Assembly: GCF_900176595.1 (NCBI RefSeq)
Contig: NZ_LT838813.1
Location: 2,308,001 to 2,372,000 of the forward strand
Direction of reading: 5' to 3'
Origin: Aquiflexum balticum DSM 16537
GTDB lineage: Bacteria > Bacteroidota > Bacteroidia > Cytophagales > Cyclobacteriaceae
DNA length: 64,000 nucleotides
The notes beneath the pieces are model-generated. The model had not been told where the DNA came from. It worked only from the letters and a program-made list of their open reading frames with translations, and did not search any database. The position numbers were made by a program, and so were the translations under genes. Within the stretch, counting starts at the first letter, position 1; every line of letters starts with the position of its first letter. Of this stretch, positions 18,306-26,621 are shown piece after piece.

Positions 18306-19940
18306 ATGCTTAAAGGATTTTTCAATATTCCGGAACCGATCAATGAACCGGTAAAAAGTTACGCCCCAGGTTCACCGGAGAGGTCTGAGCTTCAGGCAAT
18401 GTTAAAAGAATTCAGGGCACAGCAAGTCGATGTACCTATGTATATCGGGAGTGAAGAAGTGAGAACGGGCAACAAAAAGCCCATGAACCCGCCACATGAC
18501 CACCAACATCTTTTGGGTCATTTCCATGAAGGAGATGCCTCCCATGTGGAGCAGGCAATCAATTCAGCCATGGGTGCAAAGCACGCTTGGGAATCAATGG
18601 AATGGGAACAAAGGGCTGCTATTTTCCTGAAAGCCGCAGACTTGTTGGCGGGTCCTTACCGGGCAAAGATCAATGCAGCTACCATGTTGGGGCAATCCAA
18701 AAATGCTTTTCAGGCTGAAATTGATGCTGCCTGTGAATTCATTGACTTTTTGCGCTTCAATGTAAAATATATGGTGGAAATCTATTCCCAACAGCCTCCT
18801 GTTTCTGGAAATGGCGTTTGGAACAGAGTGGAGCAAAGGCCATTGGAAGGTTTCGTATTTGCCTTGACTCCTTTCAATTTTACTGCTATTGCAGGTAACC
18901 TGCCTACTTCCGCTGCCTTGATGGGAAATACGGTGGTTTGGAAGCCTGCCCATACTCAGATCTATTCTGCCAATATATTGATGCAGGTTTTCAAAGAAGC
19001 CGGTGTACCGGATGGTGTGATCAACCTGATTTATGTAGATGGACCCACCACTGGAAAAATTATTTTCAACCATCCTGATTTTGCAGGAATCCATTTCACA
19101 GGTTCTACAGGTGTTTTCCAACATATCTGGAAAACAATCGGTGAGAATATTTTCAAATACAAGTCTTATCCGAGGATTGTAGGTGAGACGGGTGGAAAAG
19201 ATTTTGTGATTGCCCATAAATCAGCCAATCCAAAAGCTGTTGCTGTGGGTCTTTCTAGAGGAGCTTTTGAATATCAAGGTCAAAAGTGTTCTGCAGCGTC
19301 AAGGGCTTATATCCCCTCCAATATGTGGGCTGAGGTCAAAAAATATCTGTTGGAAGATCTGGCTTCCATGAAAATGGGCCCGACGGAGGATTTTACCAAT
19401 TTTATCAATGCAGTGATTGATGAAAAAGCTTTTGATAAAATCTCCAATTATATCTCTGAAGCTAAGAAAGCAGATGGAGTGGAAATCATTTCCGGCGGAA
19501 ATTTTGACAAATCCAAAGGTTACTTTATCGAACCAACAGTCATTGTAACTCAAGACCCCATGTACACTACGATGTGTGAGGAGATTTTTGGTCCTGTTTT
19601 GACGATATATGTGTATCAAGCTGAGCATTTTGAAGAAGCGTTGGAATTGGTAGATCAGACTTCCCCTTATGCTTTGACGGGCGCAGTATTCTCCCAAGAT
19701 CGCTATGCCATAGAATTGGCTACCAAGAAACTGAGAAATGCGGCTGGTAACTTCTATATCAATGACAAGCCGACAGGTGCAGTAGTAGGGCAGCAGCCAT
19801 TTGGTGGTGCTAGGGCATCAGGTACCAATGACAAGGCCGGATCCATGATCAACTTACTCCGATGGGTATCTCCAAGGACGATTAAGGAAACATTTGTATC
19901 GCCTGTGGATTATAGGTATCCGTTTTTGGGAGAGGATTGA
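18306..19940 (+). CDS. pruA: L-glutamate gamma-semialdehyde dehydrogenase (delta-1-pyrroline-5-carboxylate dehydrogenase)
   Basis: The 544-residue product is an aldehyde dehydrogenase of the P5C dehydrogenase (RocA/PruA) class. It oxidises glutamate semialdehyde to glutamate with NAD+, the last step of proline and ornithine degradation. The catalytic Cys is in YQGQKCSAASR (Cys328), the general base in ETGGKDF (Glu294), and LTPFNFTAIAGNLP and GGARASGTNDKAG are typical of the class. Length matches the monofunctional enzyme. rocD, which makes the same semialdehyde from ornithine, lies 4 kb downstream. The proline dehydrogenase gene is not in the window. Confidence 0.95.
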   Translation: MLKGFFNIPEPINEPVKSYAPGSPERSELQAMLKEFRAQQVDVPMYIGSEEVRTGNKKPMNPPHDHQHLLGHFHEGDASHVEQAINSAMGAKHAWESMEWEQRAAIFLKAADLLAGPYRAKINAATMLGQSKNAFQAEIDAACEFIDFLRFNVKYMVEIYSQQPPVSGNGVWNRVEQRPLEGFVFALTPFNFTAIAGNLPTSAALMGNTVVWKPAHTQIYSANILMQVFKEAGVPDGVINLIYVDGPTTGKIIFNHPDFAGIHFTGSTGVFQHIWKTIGENIFKYKSYPRIVGETGGKDFVIAHKSANPKAVAVGLSRGAFEYQGQKCSAASRAYIPSNMWAEVKKYLLEDLASMKMGPTEDFTNFINAVIDEKAFDKISNYISEAKKADGVEIISGGNFDKSKGYFIEPTVIVTQDPMYTTMCEEIFGPVLTIYVYQAEHFEEALELVDQTSPYALTGAVFSQDRYAIELATKKLRNAAGNFYINDKPTGAVVGQQPFGGARASGTNDKAGSMINLLRWVSPRTIKETFVSPVDYRYPFLGED

Positions 19941-19954
19941 GGAGAGAGTTTATT

Positions 19955-20018
19955 CAGAAGCGAGAAGCGAGAGCCGAGAAGTTAGACTTAAGACACAAGA
20001 AGCAAGAACCAAGAGCTA
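19955..20018 (+). repeat. 7-nt-period AGAnnnn array, locus B (nine units)
   Basis: AGA lies at 19956, 19963, 19970, 19977, 19984, 19991, 19998, 20005 and 20012 without a register slip. The other four bases of each unit vary. The array starts 15 bases after the pruA stop, on its mRNA strand, and precedes a terminator hairpin. Confidence 0.9.
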
Positions 20019-20055
20019 AAGCTTTCCCCGAATATCGGGAAATCAAAAACCAAGT

Positions 20056-20093
20056 GACCTTTGGGGTTTATAAAACCTCAAAGGTCTTTTTTT
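20056..20093 (+). terminator. pruA terminator
   Basis: A 14-bp stem GACCTTTGGGGTTT / AAACCTCAAAGGTC (one G-T wobble) with a 3-base loop and seven T residues. Nearly the same sequence recurs at 21361-21395. Confidence 0.9.
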
Positions 20094-20233
20094 GGATTTA
20101 TAAACCATTGAAGCTTTAAAATCGGGAAATCAAGAAATAAATTTTATTCAAGTCCTAAATAATATTTTTCCGGAAGATATTTTTTGCAGCTGCATTATTT
20201 ACATGTACTTTTAGTTTTGAAAAATTCAATTCT

Positions 20234-21352
20234 ATGAAAAAGGTTGACCTGAGAAATTTAGGATTTTTTCTAGCGGTAATTGGGATTTCTTTTTCCTGTT
20301 CTCCAAGAATCCCCAAATCTCCTGAATTTTTCACCGGTGATTTGCATGAATATATTGTGGATACCATTTATCTGGAAAAGGATACAAAGACCAAAATTCT
20401 CCCATCTGATTTGACTTATTTTGAAATTGATGGAGAGGAGTTTTTATATGCTTTTGTCAATTACAGACTTTTGAAATATAGTTTTCCTGGAGGTGAACTA
20501 TTAGCTGTACAGGAATTTGAAAAAGAAGGTCCTGATGGGATTGGAACTTGGATAGCTGGAAGTTTGATTACGGAAGACGGTTTGTTTTTTATTTCTGACA
20601 ACAAAGAGATTGTACGGACTGATTTTAAAGGAAAGGTTATTGACAGGAACGAGTTACCCTTGATAGAAGAAGATAGGTTAAGTGCAAATTTCAATACGAT
20701 GAATGGTAATTCTATGACCTGGATAAGTTCCGGGAAAAAGCTGATCGTCTTGGATGTACCTTTTGTCTTAATGGAACAGAAACTTTCTTATGAGGACTGG
20801 GTTTGGGTTTTTGATTTTGACACCGGTGTGAAAAGTACAATTTCATTTTCATATCCTGAAAAGTACCAGGCTTTTTTGGGTGATCCTGAATTGGGTGTTT
20901 ATTCCCATAAATATGTTTCAGGAAAGCATTTGATCAGTTTTCCTGCAACAGACTCTTTATTGGTTTTGGAAGGAGAAAAGGAATTTTGGGTAGATGGGAA
21001 AAGTTCCAAACAATTGATGTTTGAAAAAGGCAAGGTTGAACCACAAGGGGAATGGATGGTGTTTCTCCCGAATCTTAATTCAAGTCGGTACAAATGGTTG
21101 CTATATGATCCCTACCGGAAAATCATATTGCGTCACCTAGTTATAGGTGCGGAAGAAAGAAATGATTTGAAGTTGGAAAAAAACAGTTTTATTATTTTGG
21201 ATGAGCAATTGAGTAAAAAGGGGGAGTTGTTTTTCACCAATGAGATGTTTTCAGGATTTGGGTTTTTTACACCACAGGGGCTTTATCTCAAATTAGTCCC
21301 CCAGCAAAGTGATGATTATGAGGGATATGTAAGGATTCTCCTTGATCTTTGA
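20234..21352 (+). CDS. putative lipoprotein, possibly DUF4221-like
   Basis: A 372-residue protein with a lipoprotein-type N-terminus (GISFSC, Cys22). The body is beta-rich with repeated W/Y-containing strands (EFEKEGPDGIG, WVWVFDFDTG, YKWLLYDPYRK), compatible with a beta-propeller. It resembles the DUF4221 / 6-bladed propeller lipoproteins often found in Cyclobacteriaceae, but I am not certain. Likely outer-membrane or periplasmic lipoprotein of unknown role. It is flanked by two near-identical terminators, so it is probably monocistronic. Confidence 0.7.
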   Translation: MKKVDLRNLGFFLAVIGISFSCSPRIPKSPEFFTGDLHEYIVDTIYLEKDTKTKILPSDLTYFEIDGEEFLYAFVNYRLLKYSFPGGELLAVQEFEKEGPDGIGTWIAGSLITEDGLFFISDNKEIVRTDFKGKVIDRNELPLIEEDRLSANFNTMNGNSMTWISSGKKLIVLDVPFVLMEQKLSYEDWVWVFDFDTGVKSTISFSYPEKYQAFLGDPELGVYSHKYVSGKHLISFPATDSLLVLEGEKEFWVDGKSSKQLMFEKGKVEPQGEWMVFLPNLNSSRYKWLLYDPYRKIILRHLVIGAEERNDLKLEKNSFIILDEQLSKKGELFFTNEMFSGFGFFTPQGLYLKLVPQQSDDYEGYVRILLDL

Positions 21353-21360
21353 GTTGATTT

Positions 21361-21395
21361 GACCTTTGGGGTTTTCAAAACCCCGAAGGTCTTTT
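21361..21395 (+). terminator. terminator of the lipoprotein gene
   Basis: A 15-bp stem beginning GACCTTTGGGG and ending CCCCGAAGGTC with a single-base loop and a T tract, eight bases after the stop codon. It nearly repeats the sequence at 20056-20093. Confidence 0.85.
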
Positions 21396-21626
21396 CATCA
21401 CAGATTGGAAGACCTCAAATGTTATGCTTATTTCCACATAGAAGCATAGAGCAACTAGCTTCACAAATAACACTCCCCCAAGAGCTATGTGATCTACATG
21501 GACTATGTCGTAAAAAAATCAGGGCTTATGGGGGTAAGGTCGCACTATCCCTTATTTTTACGCTATTTTGATCGGGCTTTGTTTGGAAAAAAAAACTTCT
21601 AGGTCAGAAAAAGACATCAAAGGTTA

Positions 21627-22583
21627 TCACTTCTTTTTAAACAATGAATCCACAAATTCCTTCCTGTTGAATACTTGCAGGTCAGTCATTTTCTCGCCGA
21701 CTCCGATGTATTTTACGGGGATTTTGAATTGGTCGGAAATTCCGATGACTACGCCACCTTTGGCAGTGCCGTCCAGTTTGGTGATGGCCAAGGCTGTGAT
21801 ATCGGTAGCTTTAGTGAATTCCTGAGCCTGTATAAATGCATTCTGTCCGGTTGAACCGTCAAGGACCAATAAGATTTCATGGGGTGCATCATCAATGAAT
21901 TTCTGCATGACCCTTTTGATTTTGGTCAGTTCATTCATCAGGTTGACTTTGGTATGCAATCGGCCTGCTGTATCGACTATGACCACATCAGCACCTGTAT
22001 CCACCCCCTGTTTTACAGCATCAAAAGCCACTGATGCAGGGTCAGTATTCATCCCATGAGACACGACAGGTACGCCGACTCTTTCACCCCAAAGAATCAA
22101 TTGATCGACAGCCGCAGCACGAAAAGTATCCGCCGCTCCCAATATGACAGATTTTCCGGCACCTTTAAATTGGTGGGCCAATTTTCCGATAGTGGTTGTT
22201 TTTCCTACACCATTGACCCCTACTACCATGATCACATATGGTTTTTTGTCAGCGGGCAGATCAAAATCAGAAAGGTCTGCACTTTTATTTTCTTCCATCA
22301 AGCCCATGATTTCTTCCCTTAGGATGACATCAAGTTCTGCTGTATTCAGATATTTGTCCTTGGCTACCCGGTCTTCAATTCTTCGGATGATTTTGATGGT
22401 CGTTTGCACACCTACATCTGAGGTGATCAGGATTTCTTCCAATTCATCCAAGACTTCCTCATCAACCTTGGATTTGCCGACTACAGCTTTGCTGAGTTTG
22501 GAAAAAATATTTTCGCTGGACTTTTGAAGTCCCTGATCAAGACTTTCTTTTTTGTCTTTGGTAAAAAAACCGAAAATTCCCAT
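21627..22583 (-). CDS. ftsY: signal recognition particle receptor FtsY
   Basis: The 318-residue product is the SRP receptor GTPase. A short charged N-terminal segment leads into the N domain and the G domain: G1 GVNGVGKTT (122-130), DTFRAAAVDQL, G3 DTAGR (204-208) and TKLDGTAKGG. It docks ribosome-SRP complexes at the inner membrane for co-translational insertion. The acidic A domain is very short, as usual in Bacteroidota. It follows the rpmB-rpmG-DUF4295 genes, but a terminator hairpin separates them. Confidence 0.97.
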   Translation of the reverse strand: MGIFGFFTKDKKESLDQGLQKSSENIFSKLSKAVVGKSKVDEEVLDELEEILITSDVGVQTTIKIIRRIEDRVAKDKYLNTAELDVILREEIMGLMEENKSADLSDFDLPADKKPYVIMVVGVNGVGKTTTIGKLAHQFKGAGKSVILGAADTFRAAAVDQLILWGERVGVPVVSHGMNTDPASVAFDAVKQGVDTGADVVIVDTAGRLHTKVNLMNELTKIKRVMQKFIDDAPHEILLVLDGSTGQNAFIQAQEFTKATDITALAITKLDGTAKGGVVIGISDQFKIPVKYIGVGEKMTDLQVFNRKEFVDSLFKKK

Positions 22584-22614
22584 ATCTATACAATTTTAGA
22601 ATCCGAATATAATG

Positions 22615-22647
22615 AAAAAGTCCCTCCAAGACTTTGCTTGCAGGGAC
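22615..22647 (-). terminator. terminator of the ribosomal-protein operon
   Basis: On the minus strand GTCCCTGCAAG pairs with CTTGGAGGGAC (one mismatch) around a 6-base loop and is followed by five T residues. It ends the rpmB-rpmG-DUF4295 unit just before ftsY. Confidence 0.85.
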
Positions 22648-22673
22648 ATTTACTTGCAAATGATTGCAATGAA

Positions 22674-22826
22674 TTATTTCTTCAAAGTATCCTGAACCAT
22701 TGCGGCCGGAACCATTTCTTCTTTGAAGGTATATGCACCGGTCTTATCAGACTTTACAGCTCTGATCACCTTAGCGTAAGTTACGCCACCTTCTTTTTTC
22801 AGGGTTGCTACTACTTTCTTAGCCAT
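22674..22826 (-). CDS. DUF4295 small basic protein
   Basis: A 50-residue protein starting MAKKVVATLKKEGG and ending VQDTLKK. It matches the DUF4295 family, which is confined to Bacteroidota and is nearly always encoded directly after rpmB and rpmG. It is very basic, so a ribosome-associated role is likely but unproved. It begins about 40 bases after the L33 stop. Confidence 0.9.
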   Translation of the reverse strand: MAKKVVATLKKEGGVTYAKVIRAVKSDKTGAYTFKEEMVPAAMVQDTLKK

Positions 22827-22866
22827 ATTATTGAGATTTTATAGGTTGCTTTAGCAAAGACCTAAA

Positions 22867-23049
22867 TTATTTAATTTCTTTATGTACCGTCATTTTCTTC
22901 AAAATTGGGTTGAATTTCTTCAATTCCAATCTCTCGGTAGTGTTTTTACGGTTTTTGGTAGTGATGTACCTTGATGTACCTGGAAGACCTGTAGCTTTAT
23001 GCTCCGTACATTCCATAATCACTTGAACTCTGTTACCTTTCTTAGCCAT
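22867..23049 (-). CDS. rpmG: 50S ribosomal protein L33
   Basis: The 60-residue product is L33 of the large ribosomal subunit: [17 protein letters not shown], then [10 protein letters not shown] and [12 protein letters not shown]. The usual zinc-ribbon cysteines are missing apart from one Cys in MECTEH, so this is a C-minus (zinc-independent) form. It is 32 bases downstream of rpmB in the same operon. Confidence 0.97.
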   Translation of the reverse strand: MAKKGNRVQVIMECTEHKATGLPGTSRYITTKNRKNTTERLELKKFNPILKKMTVHKEIK

Positions 23050-23081
23050 CGCTCTGTATATTTATAGGGTAAACCTGATGA

Positions 23082-23324
23082 TTATCTAATTACAATGAAT
23101 CCTTTGTCCTGAGCTTCTTTCAATACAGCAGTGATGCCTTTTTTATTGATAGTTCTTAGGGCTTTGGTACAAACTTTCAACGTGATCCAAGCATCCTCTT
23201 CAGGAACATAGAAGCTTTTTTTGTGCAAGTTTGGATAAAACTTACGCTTGGTCTTGTTGTTCGCGTGCGATACATTATTTCCTACTTGAGGCCTTTTACC
23301 GGTAATGTCACAAACTTTTGCCAT
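23082..23324 (-). CDS. rpmB: 50S ribosomal protein L28
   Basis: The 80-residue product starts MAKVCDITGKRPQVGNNVSH and has WITLKVCTKALRTI, the diagnostic L28 pattern. The open frame extends further upstream to 23465, but that part is not L28-like and covers a heptamer repeat, so the ATG at 23324 is the start. First gene of the rpmB-rpmG-DUF4295 operon. Confidence 0.97.
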   Translation of the reverse strand: MAKVCDITGKRPQVGNNVSHANNKTKRKFYPNLHKKSFYVPEEDAWITLKVCTKALRTINKKGITAVLKEAQDKGFIVIR

Positions 23325-23436
23325 GATATATGATCGTATTATTAAAGACGTTTTTCCAATTGAGTTTGCAAATATCGGACTTTTACCTGAATTACCAAGG
23401 GCAGGTTTCAAAAATATTCCTGAAAGTTTTTCAATG

Positions 23437-23485
23437 TAAGACATGAGATGTGAGACTTGAGACACAAGATAAGATATTTAAGACC
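23437..23485 (+). repeat. 7-nt-period AGAnnnn array, locus C
   Basis: AGA lies at 23439, 23446, 23453, 23460, 23467 and 23481; only the unit expected at 23474 is lost. It is in the spacer upstream of rpmB. Confidence 0.85.
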
Positions 23486-23513
23486 TTTGAAACGAGCGAT
23501 AAAGGTAAAGTTT

Positions 23514-23548
23514 GTACCAAGTACATTGAACCAAGTACCAAGAATTGA
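23514..23548 (+). repeat. 7-nt-period GTACCAA array, locus C2
   Basis: GTACCAA, GTACATT, GAACCAA, GTACCAA and GAATTGA begin at 23514, 23521, 23528, 23535 and 23542. The same 7-nt period as locus C, 29 bases away, but with another core sequence. Confidence 0.8.
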
Positions 23549-23612
23549 CAAATTTGGAGCTTGATGATTTTGAACTGTAAAAAGTGTTTAAGCCTATATA
23601 GGACTTCTCTAT

Positions 23613-23682
23613 GTCACTTCTACGGCAGGAGAGGGCTGTAACCTTTAAGGTTGTATAGATTTCTTCTTTCTTTCGAAAAGAC
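23613..23682. repeat. GTCACTTCNACG-type dispersed palindromic repeat, copy 1
   Basis: Begins GTCACTTCTACGG and ends AGATTTCTTC...TTTCGAAAAGAC. It has the same layout as copy 2 at 23748-23838, with ends that are imperfect inverted copies of each other. Confidence 0.5.
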
Positions 23683-23747
23683 AAAAAAGAAACCTGTTCC
23701 CTTTAGTATCAATAATTATGATCAATAGTGGATGTAAACTTTGCCTT

Positions 23748-23838
23748 GTCACTTCGACGTTAGGGCTTGTCCGCCGTGGCGGAAGAAGTCTAATACCCTT
23801 AATCTGAGCATAAGATTTCTCTCTAAGTTCGAAATGGC
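23748..23838. repeat. GTCACTTCNACG-type dispersed palindromic repeat, copy 2
   Basis: Begins GTCACTTCGACG and ends AGATTTCTCTCTAAGTTCG then AAATGGC; the ends pair as GYCAYTTCGA. An internal CCGCC-GT-GGCGG hairpin lies at 23771-23782. Similar degenerate elements are frequent between genes in Bacteroidota genomes (recollection, not searched). Confidence 0.55.
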
Positions 23839-23850
23839 AAAAAGGACAAC

Positions 23851-24012
23851 TCAATCCTTCTCCTTATAAGGACAATGCTTGCAACCACTTTCGCAACAAT
23901 ACCCCCTCCTTAAATGGTATTGGGCAGTGAATACCATAAGACCATTATCATTGATGTAGTAGTCGCCTGGGATGAGTGACATTGGTGCTGTTGTCTTCTT
24001 TTTTGAATTCAT
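23851..24012 (-). CDS. DUF5522 small cysteine-rich protein
   Basis: A 53-residue protein: [19 protein letters not shown], then [20 protein letters not shown] and PYKEKD. The YCCxxGCxxCPY signature is that of DUF5522, a small family of probable metal-binding (zinc or iron-sulphur) proteins found in Bacteroidota and elsewhere. Four clustered cysteines (C39, C40, C44, C47) are present. It is divergent from rocD. Function unknown. Confidence 0.85.
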   Translation of the reverse strand: MNSKKKTTAPMSLIPGDYYINDNGLMVFTAQYHLRRGYCCESGCKHCPYKEKD

Positions 24013-24102
24013 TCTTTTATCCTAAAGGCATTTACTATATTTGCCGAAAATGAATTATACAGTAAAATAGGTTCTATACAGGGCAACGAAATTACAAATT
24101 TT

Positions 24103-25377
24103 ATGATAGAAACAATAAACTCAAGTAAGCAGGCGATTGCGCTGGAAGATAAGTATGGAGCTCATAATTATCATCCTTTACCGGTTGTGTTGTCAAAAGG
24201 TGAAGGTGTTTTCCTTTGGGATGTGGAGGGGAAGAAGTATTATGACTTTCTTTCTGCCTATTCTGCTGTCAACCAAGGTCATTGCCATCCAAGAATAAAA
24301 AACGCATTGGTCGAGCAAGCCGGGACATTGACACTGACTTCAAGAGCGTTTCATAATGATGTATTAGGACCATTTGAAAAATATATTACTGAGTATTTCG
24401 GTTTTGACAAAGTATTGCCGATGAATACAGGGGCGGAAGGTGTGGAGACCGCCATCAAGATAGCAAGGAAGTGGGGCTATGAAGTCAAAGGGGTGGATGA
24501 AAACAAAGCCACAATTGTAGTGGCCGAGAACAACTTTCACGGAAGGACCTCCACAATTATTTCATTTTCAAGTGATGAAAATGCCAGAAAGAATTTTGGT
24601 CCTTACACACCGGGCTTTATCAAAATCCCTTATGATAATATCAAGGCATTGGAGGAAGCATTGGAAGAGGAAAATGTGGTTGCGTTTTTAGTTGAACCCA
24701 TTCAGGGAGAAGCAGGGGTATATACTCCGGCAGATGATTATTTAAGAAAAGTGTCTGAAGTGTGCAAATCCAAAAATGTTTTGTTTATAGCAGATGAGAT
24801 TCAGACAGGTATTGCGCGAACAGGTTCATTGTTGGCAGTTTGTGGCAATTGTACCTGTGAGGGCCATTGTGAAAAGCAGGATACCTACACCAAACCGGAT
24901 ATGTTGATATTGGGAAAGGCGATTTCTGGAGGATTTTATCCCGTATCTGCAGTATTGGCAGATGATCATATCATGAACGTAATCAGACCTGGTCAGCATG
25001 GGTCGACCTTTGGGGGCAATCCATTGGGGGCAAAGGTGGCGATGACTGCCTTAGAAGTTGTCAGAGATGAGAAGCTAGCCCTGAATGCCAGAAAATTGGG
25101 AAAACTCTTCCGGATAAGGATGCAGAAATTGGTGGACACATATAAAATCCTCAAGCTTGTGCGGGGGAAAGGTTTACTTAATGCTGTTGTGGTCAACGAT
25201 ACAGAAAAAGGCTCTACTGCATGGGATATGTGTATAGCACTGAAGGATAATGGACTCTTGGCTAAGCCTACCCATGGCAATATCATCCGCTTTGCCCCAC
25301 CTTTGGTAATGACTGAGGAGCAATTGCATGAATGCTGTGATATCATTGAGAAAGTGGTGAGGGAGTTTGAAAAGTGA
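24103..25377 (+). CDS. rocD: ornithine aminotransferase
   Basis: The 424-residue class-III PLP aminotransferase converts ornithine and 2-oxoglutarate to glutamate semialdehyde and glutamate. The PLP Lys is in LGKAISGG (Lys272), with [18 protein letters not shown] for phosphate binding and ADEIQTG. An insert of ~20 residues at 243-264 carries [10 protein letters not shown] (Cys247, 250, 252, 256), absent from the Bacillus-type enzyme. Together with pruA this gives a route ornithine to glutamate. Alone on its strand, followed by a terminator. Confidence 0.95.
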   Translation: MIETINSSKQAIALEDKYGAHNYHPLPVVLSKGEGVFLWDVEGKKYYDFLSAYSAVNQGHCHPRIKNALVEQAGTLTLTSRAFHNDVLGPFEKYITEYFGFDKVLPMNTGAEGVETAIKIARKWGYEVKGVDENKATIVVAENNFHGRTSTIISFSSDENARKNFGPYTPGFIKIPYDNIKALEEALEEENVVAFLVEPIQGEAGVYTPADDYLRKVSEVCKSKNVLFIADEIQTGIARTGSLLAVCGNCTCEGHCEKQDTYTKPDMLILGKAISGGFYPVSAVLADDHIMNVIRPGQHGSTFGGNPLGAKVAMTALEVVRDEKLALNARKLGKLFRIRMQKLVDTYKILKLVRGKGLLNAVVVNDTEKGSTAWDMCIALKDNGLLAKPTHGNIIRFAPPLVMTEEQLHECCDIIEKVVREFEK

Positions 25378-25492
25378 TTTCAAGAAATATTTCAGAAATA
25401 CAATAGATATAAAGTAGAAATATTATTAACAGATATTTATGGATAATGGATATTCATGGATATTTTCTAAGATCGGAACCTGAATGTTTCTA

Positions 25493-25533
25493 GAAAAACC
25501 CTCCATGATATTTGAGATCTTGGAGGGTTTTTC
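25493..25533. terminator. terminator after rocD
   Basis: A perfect 12-bp stem AAAAACCCTCCA / TGGAGGGTTTTT with a 15-base loop, ~115 bases after rocD. The A and T tracts make it work in both directions. Confidence 0.85.
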
Positions 25534-25648
25534 ATAATAATTGAACAATATTTAAATAGACAAAAGATGATATACCTGTAGTTTTCGGTAATACAAGTCA
25601 TGTTTTCTTTTTTCGTTAGCTTTACCAAATCAAAGAACCGATTAAACA

Positions 25649-26302
25649 ATGAAAAAAGCAGTTATTTTCGACATGGATGGTGTCATCTGCCATACTAATC
25701 CTTACCATTCTATGGCGTTCAAAGAATTTTTTGCCAAAAGGAATATGTATCCTACGGAAGATGAGTTTGCCCTGCATATGTATGGTAAAAGCAATTCATA
25801 TATTATGAGTCATTTTTTTGGCAGACCCATTTCCGGAAATGAACTATTGGAACTTGAAGATGAAAAGGAAAGTCTTTTCAGGGACATTTATAAAGATAAA
25901 ATAAATCCTATAACTGGTTTTTTGGAGTTTTTCCATCAATTGAAAACTAATCAGTTTCTGACCGGTGTGGCTACTTCCGCACCTTATGCCAATCTGGAAC
26001 TGATAGCTGGAGCTTTGTCTTTATTTGGCCAAATGGAATCTGTGTTGGCGAGCGAGGATGTGACCAAACACAAGCCCGACCCCCAGGTTTATTTGAAGTC
26101 ATCGGCTAACCTTCAAGTTGAACCAGATTTTTGTGTTGTATTCGAAGATTCCTTTTCCGGAGTAACAGCGGCCAAGAATGCCGGAATGAAGGTGGTCGGA
26201 GTTCTATCTTCCCATAGCAAATTGGAATTGCCTCGCTGTGATTTATATATTGAAGATTTCAGAGAGGTGGATGTGGAAAAGGTCTTAGGGTTATTGGATT
26301 AA
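25649..26302 (+). CDS. HAD phosphatase, beta-phosphoglucomutase-like
   Basis: The 217-residue product is a subfamily-IA HAD hydrolase: motif I FDMDGVICHTNPYH (Asp8, Asp10), motif II VATSAP, HKPDPQVYL and EDSFSGVTAAKNAGM. The cap with an HxxAFKEFF helix resembles beta-phosphoglucomutase and sugar-phosphate phosphatases. Cytoplasmic; the substrate, probably a sugar phosphate, cannot be read from the sequence. No partner genes adjoin it. Confidence 0.85.
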   Translation: MKKAVIFDMDGVICHTNPYHSMAFKEFFAKRNMYPTEDEFALHMYGKSNSYIMSHFFGRPISGNELLELEDEKESLFRDIYKDKINPITGFLEFFHQLKTNQFLTGVATSAPYANLELIAGALSLFGQMESVLASEDVTKHKPDPQVYLKSSANLQVEPDFCVVFEDSFSGVTAAKNAGMKVVGVLSSHSKLELPRCDLYIEDFREVDVEKVLGLLD

Positions 26303-26393
26303 GTTTTTAAATATTCACCATTTAATGCTGCTAGGGACCGTTTTTGGTTCAATTGCCAGAAGCATGAAGTCGGAAGGCTAAAGAATCATTAAT

Positions 26394-26414
26394 ATTGGCA
26401 ATTGACAATTGATT
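26394..26414 (+). repeat. 7-nt-period ATTGnCA array, locus J
   Basis: ATTG begins at 26394, 26401 and 26408, giving ATTGGCA, ATTGACA and ATTGATT. Only three units. Confidence 0.5.
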
Positions 26415-26444
26415 CCGATAGAGGTGAACTGATTTTATCCAATA

Positions 26445-26475
26445 CCAAAAAATCCCCTTTCAAGGGATTTTTTGG
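26445..26475. terminator. terminator after the HAD gene
   Basis: A 12-bp stem CCAAAAAATCCC / GGGATTTTTTGG with a 7-base loop. The A and T tracts are inside the stem, so it can act in either direction. Confidence 0.65.
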
Positions 26476-26621
26476 TAACAATTTTTTAAGGATTTTTTAA
26501 CATTGGGTAATTTTTAACAATAAATTAATATTGTTTGGGTTTCTGGAAAACATCTTTATGGACTCAATTTCAATTTTTTTTTCATTGTAGATCTATTTTT
26601 CAACAAAATCAGATTCTTTCA

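Noticed and set aside
18594-19217. 207-residue minus-strand open frame within pruA
   Set aside because: Fully antisense to the catalytic region of an unmistakable aldehyde dehydrogenase, with no own motif.
19955-20018. CRISPR array or coding coiled-coil repeat
   Set aside because: Seven-base units without spacers cannot be CRISPR, and the heptamer is in nucleotides, not residues, so it does not encode a heptad coiled coil.
23645-23854. 69-residue minus-strand open frame (FCHFELREKS text)
   Set aside because: It translates the GTCACTTCGA palindromic repeat; this text is a typical by-product of such elements, not a protein.
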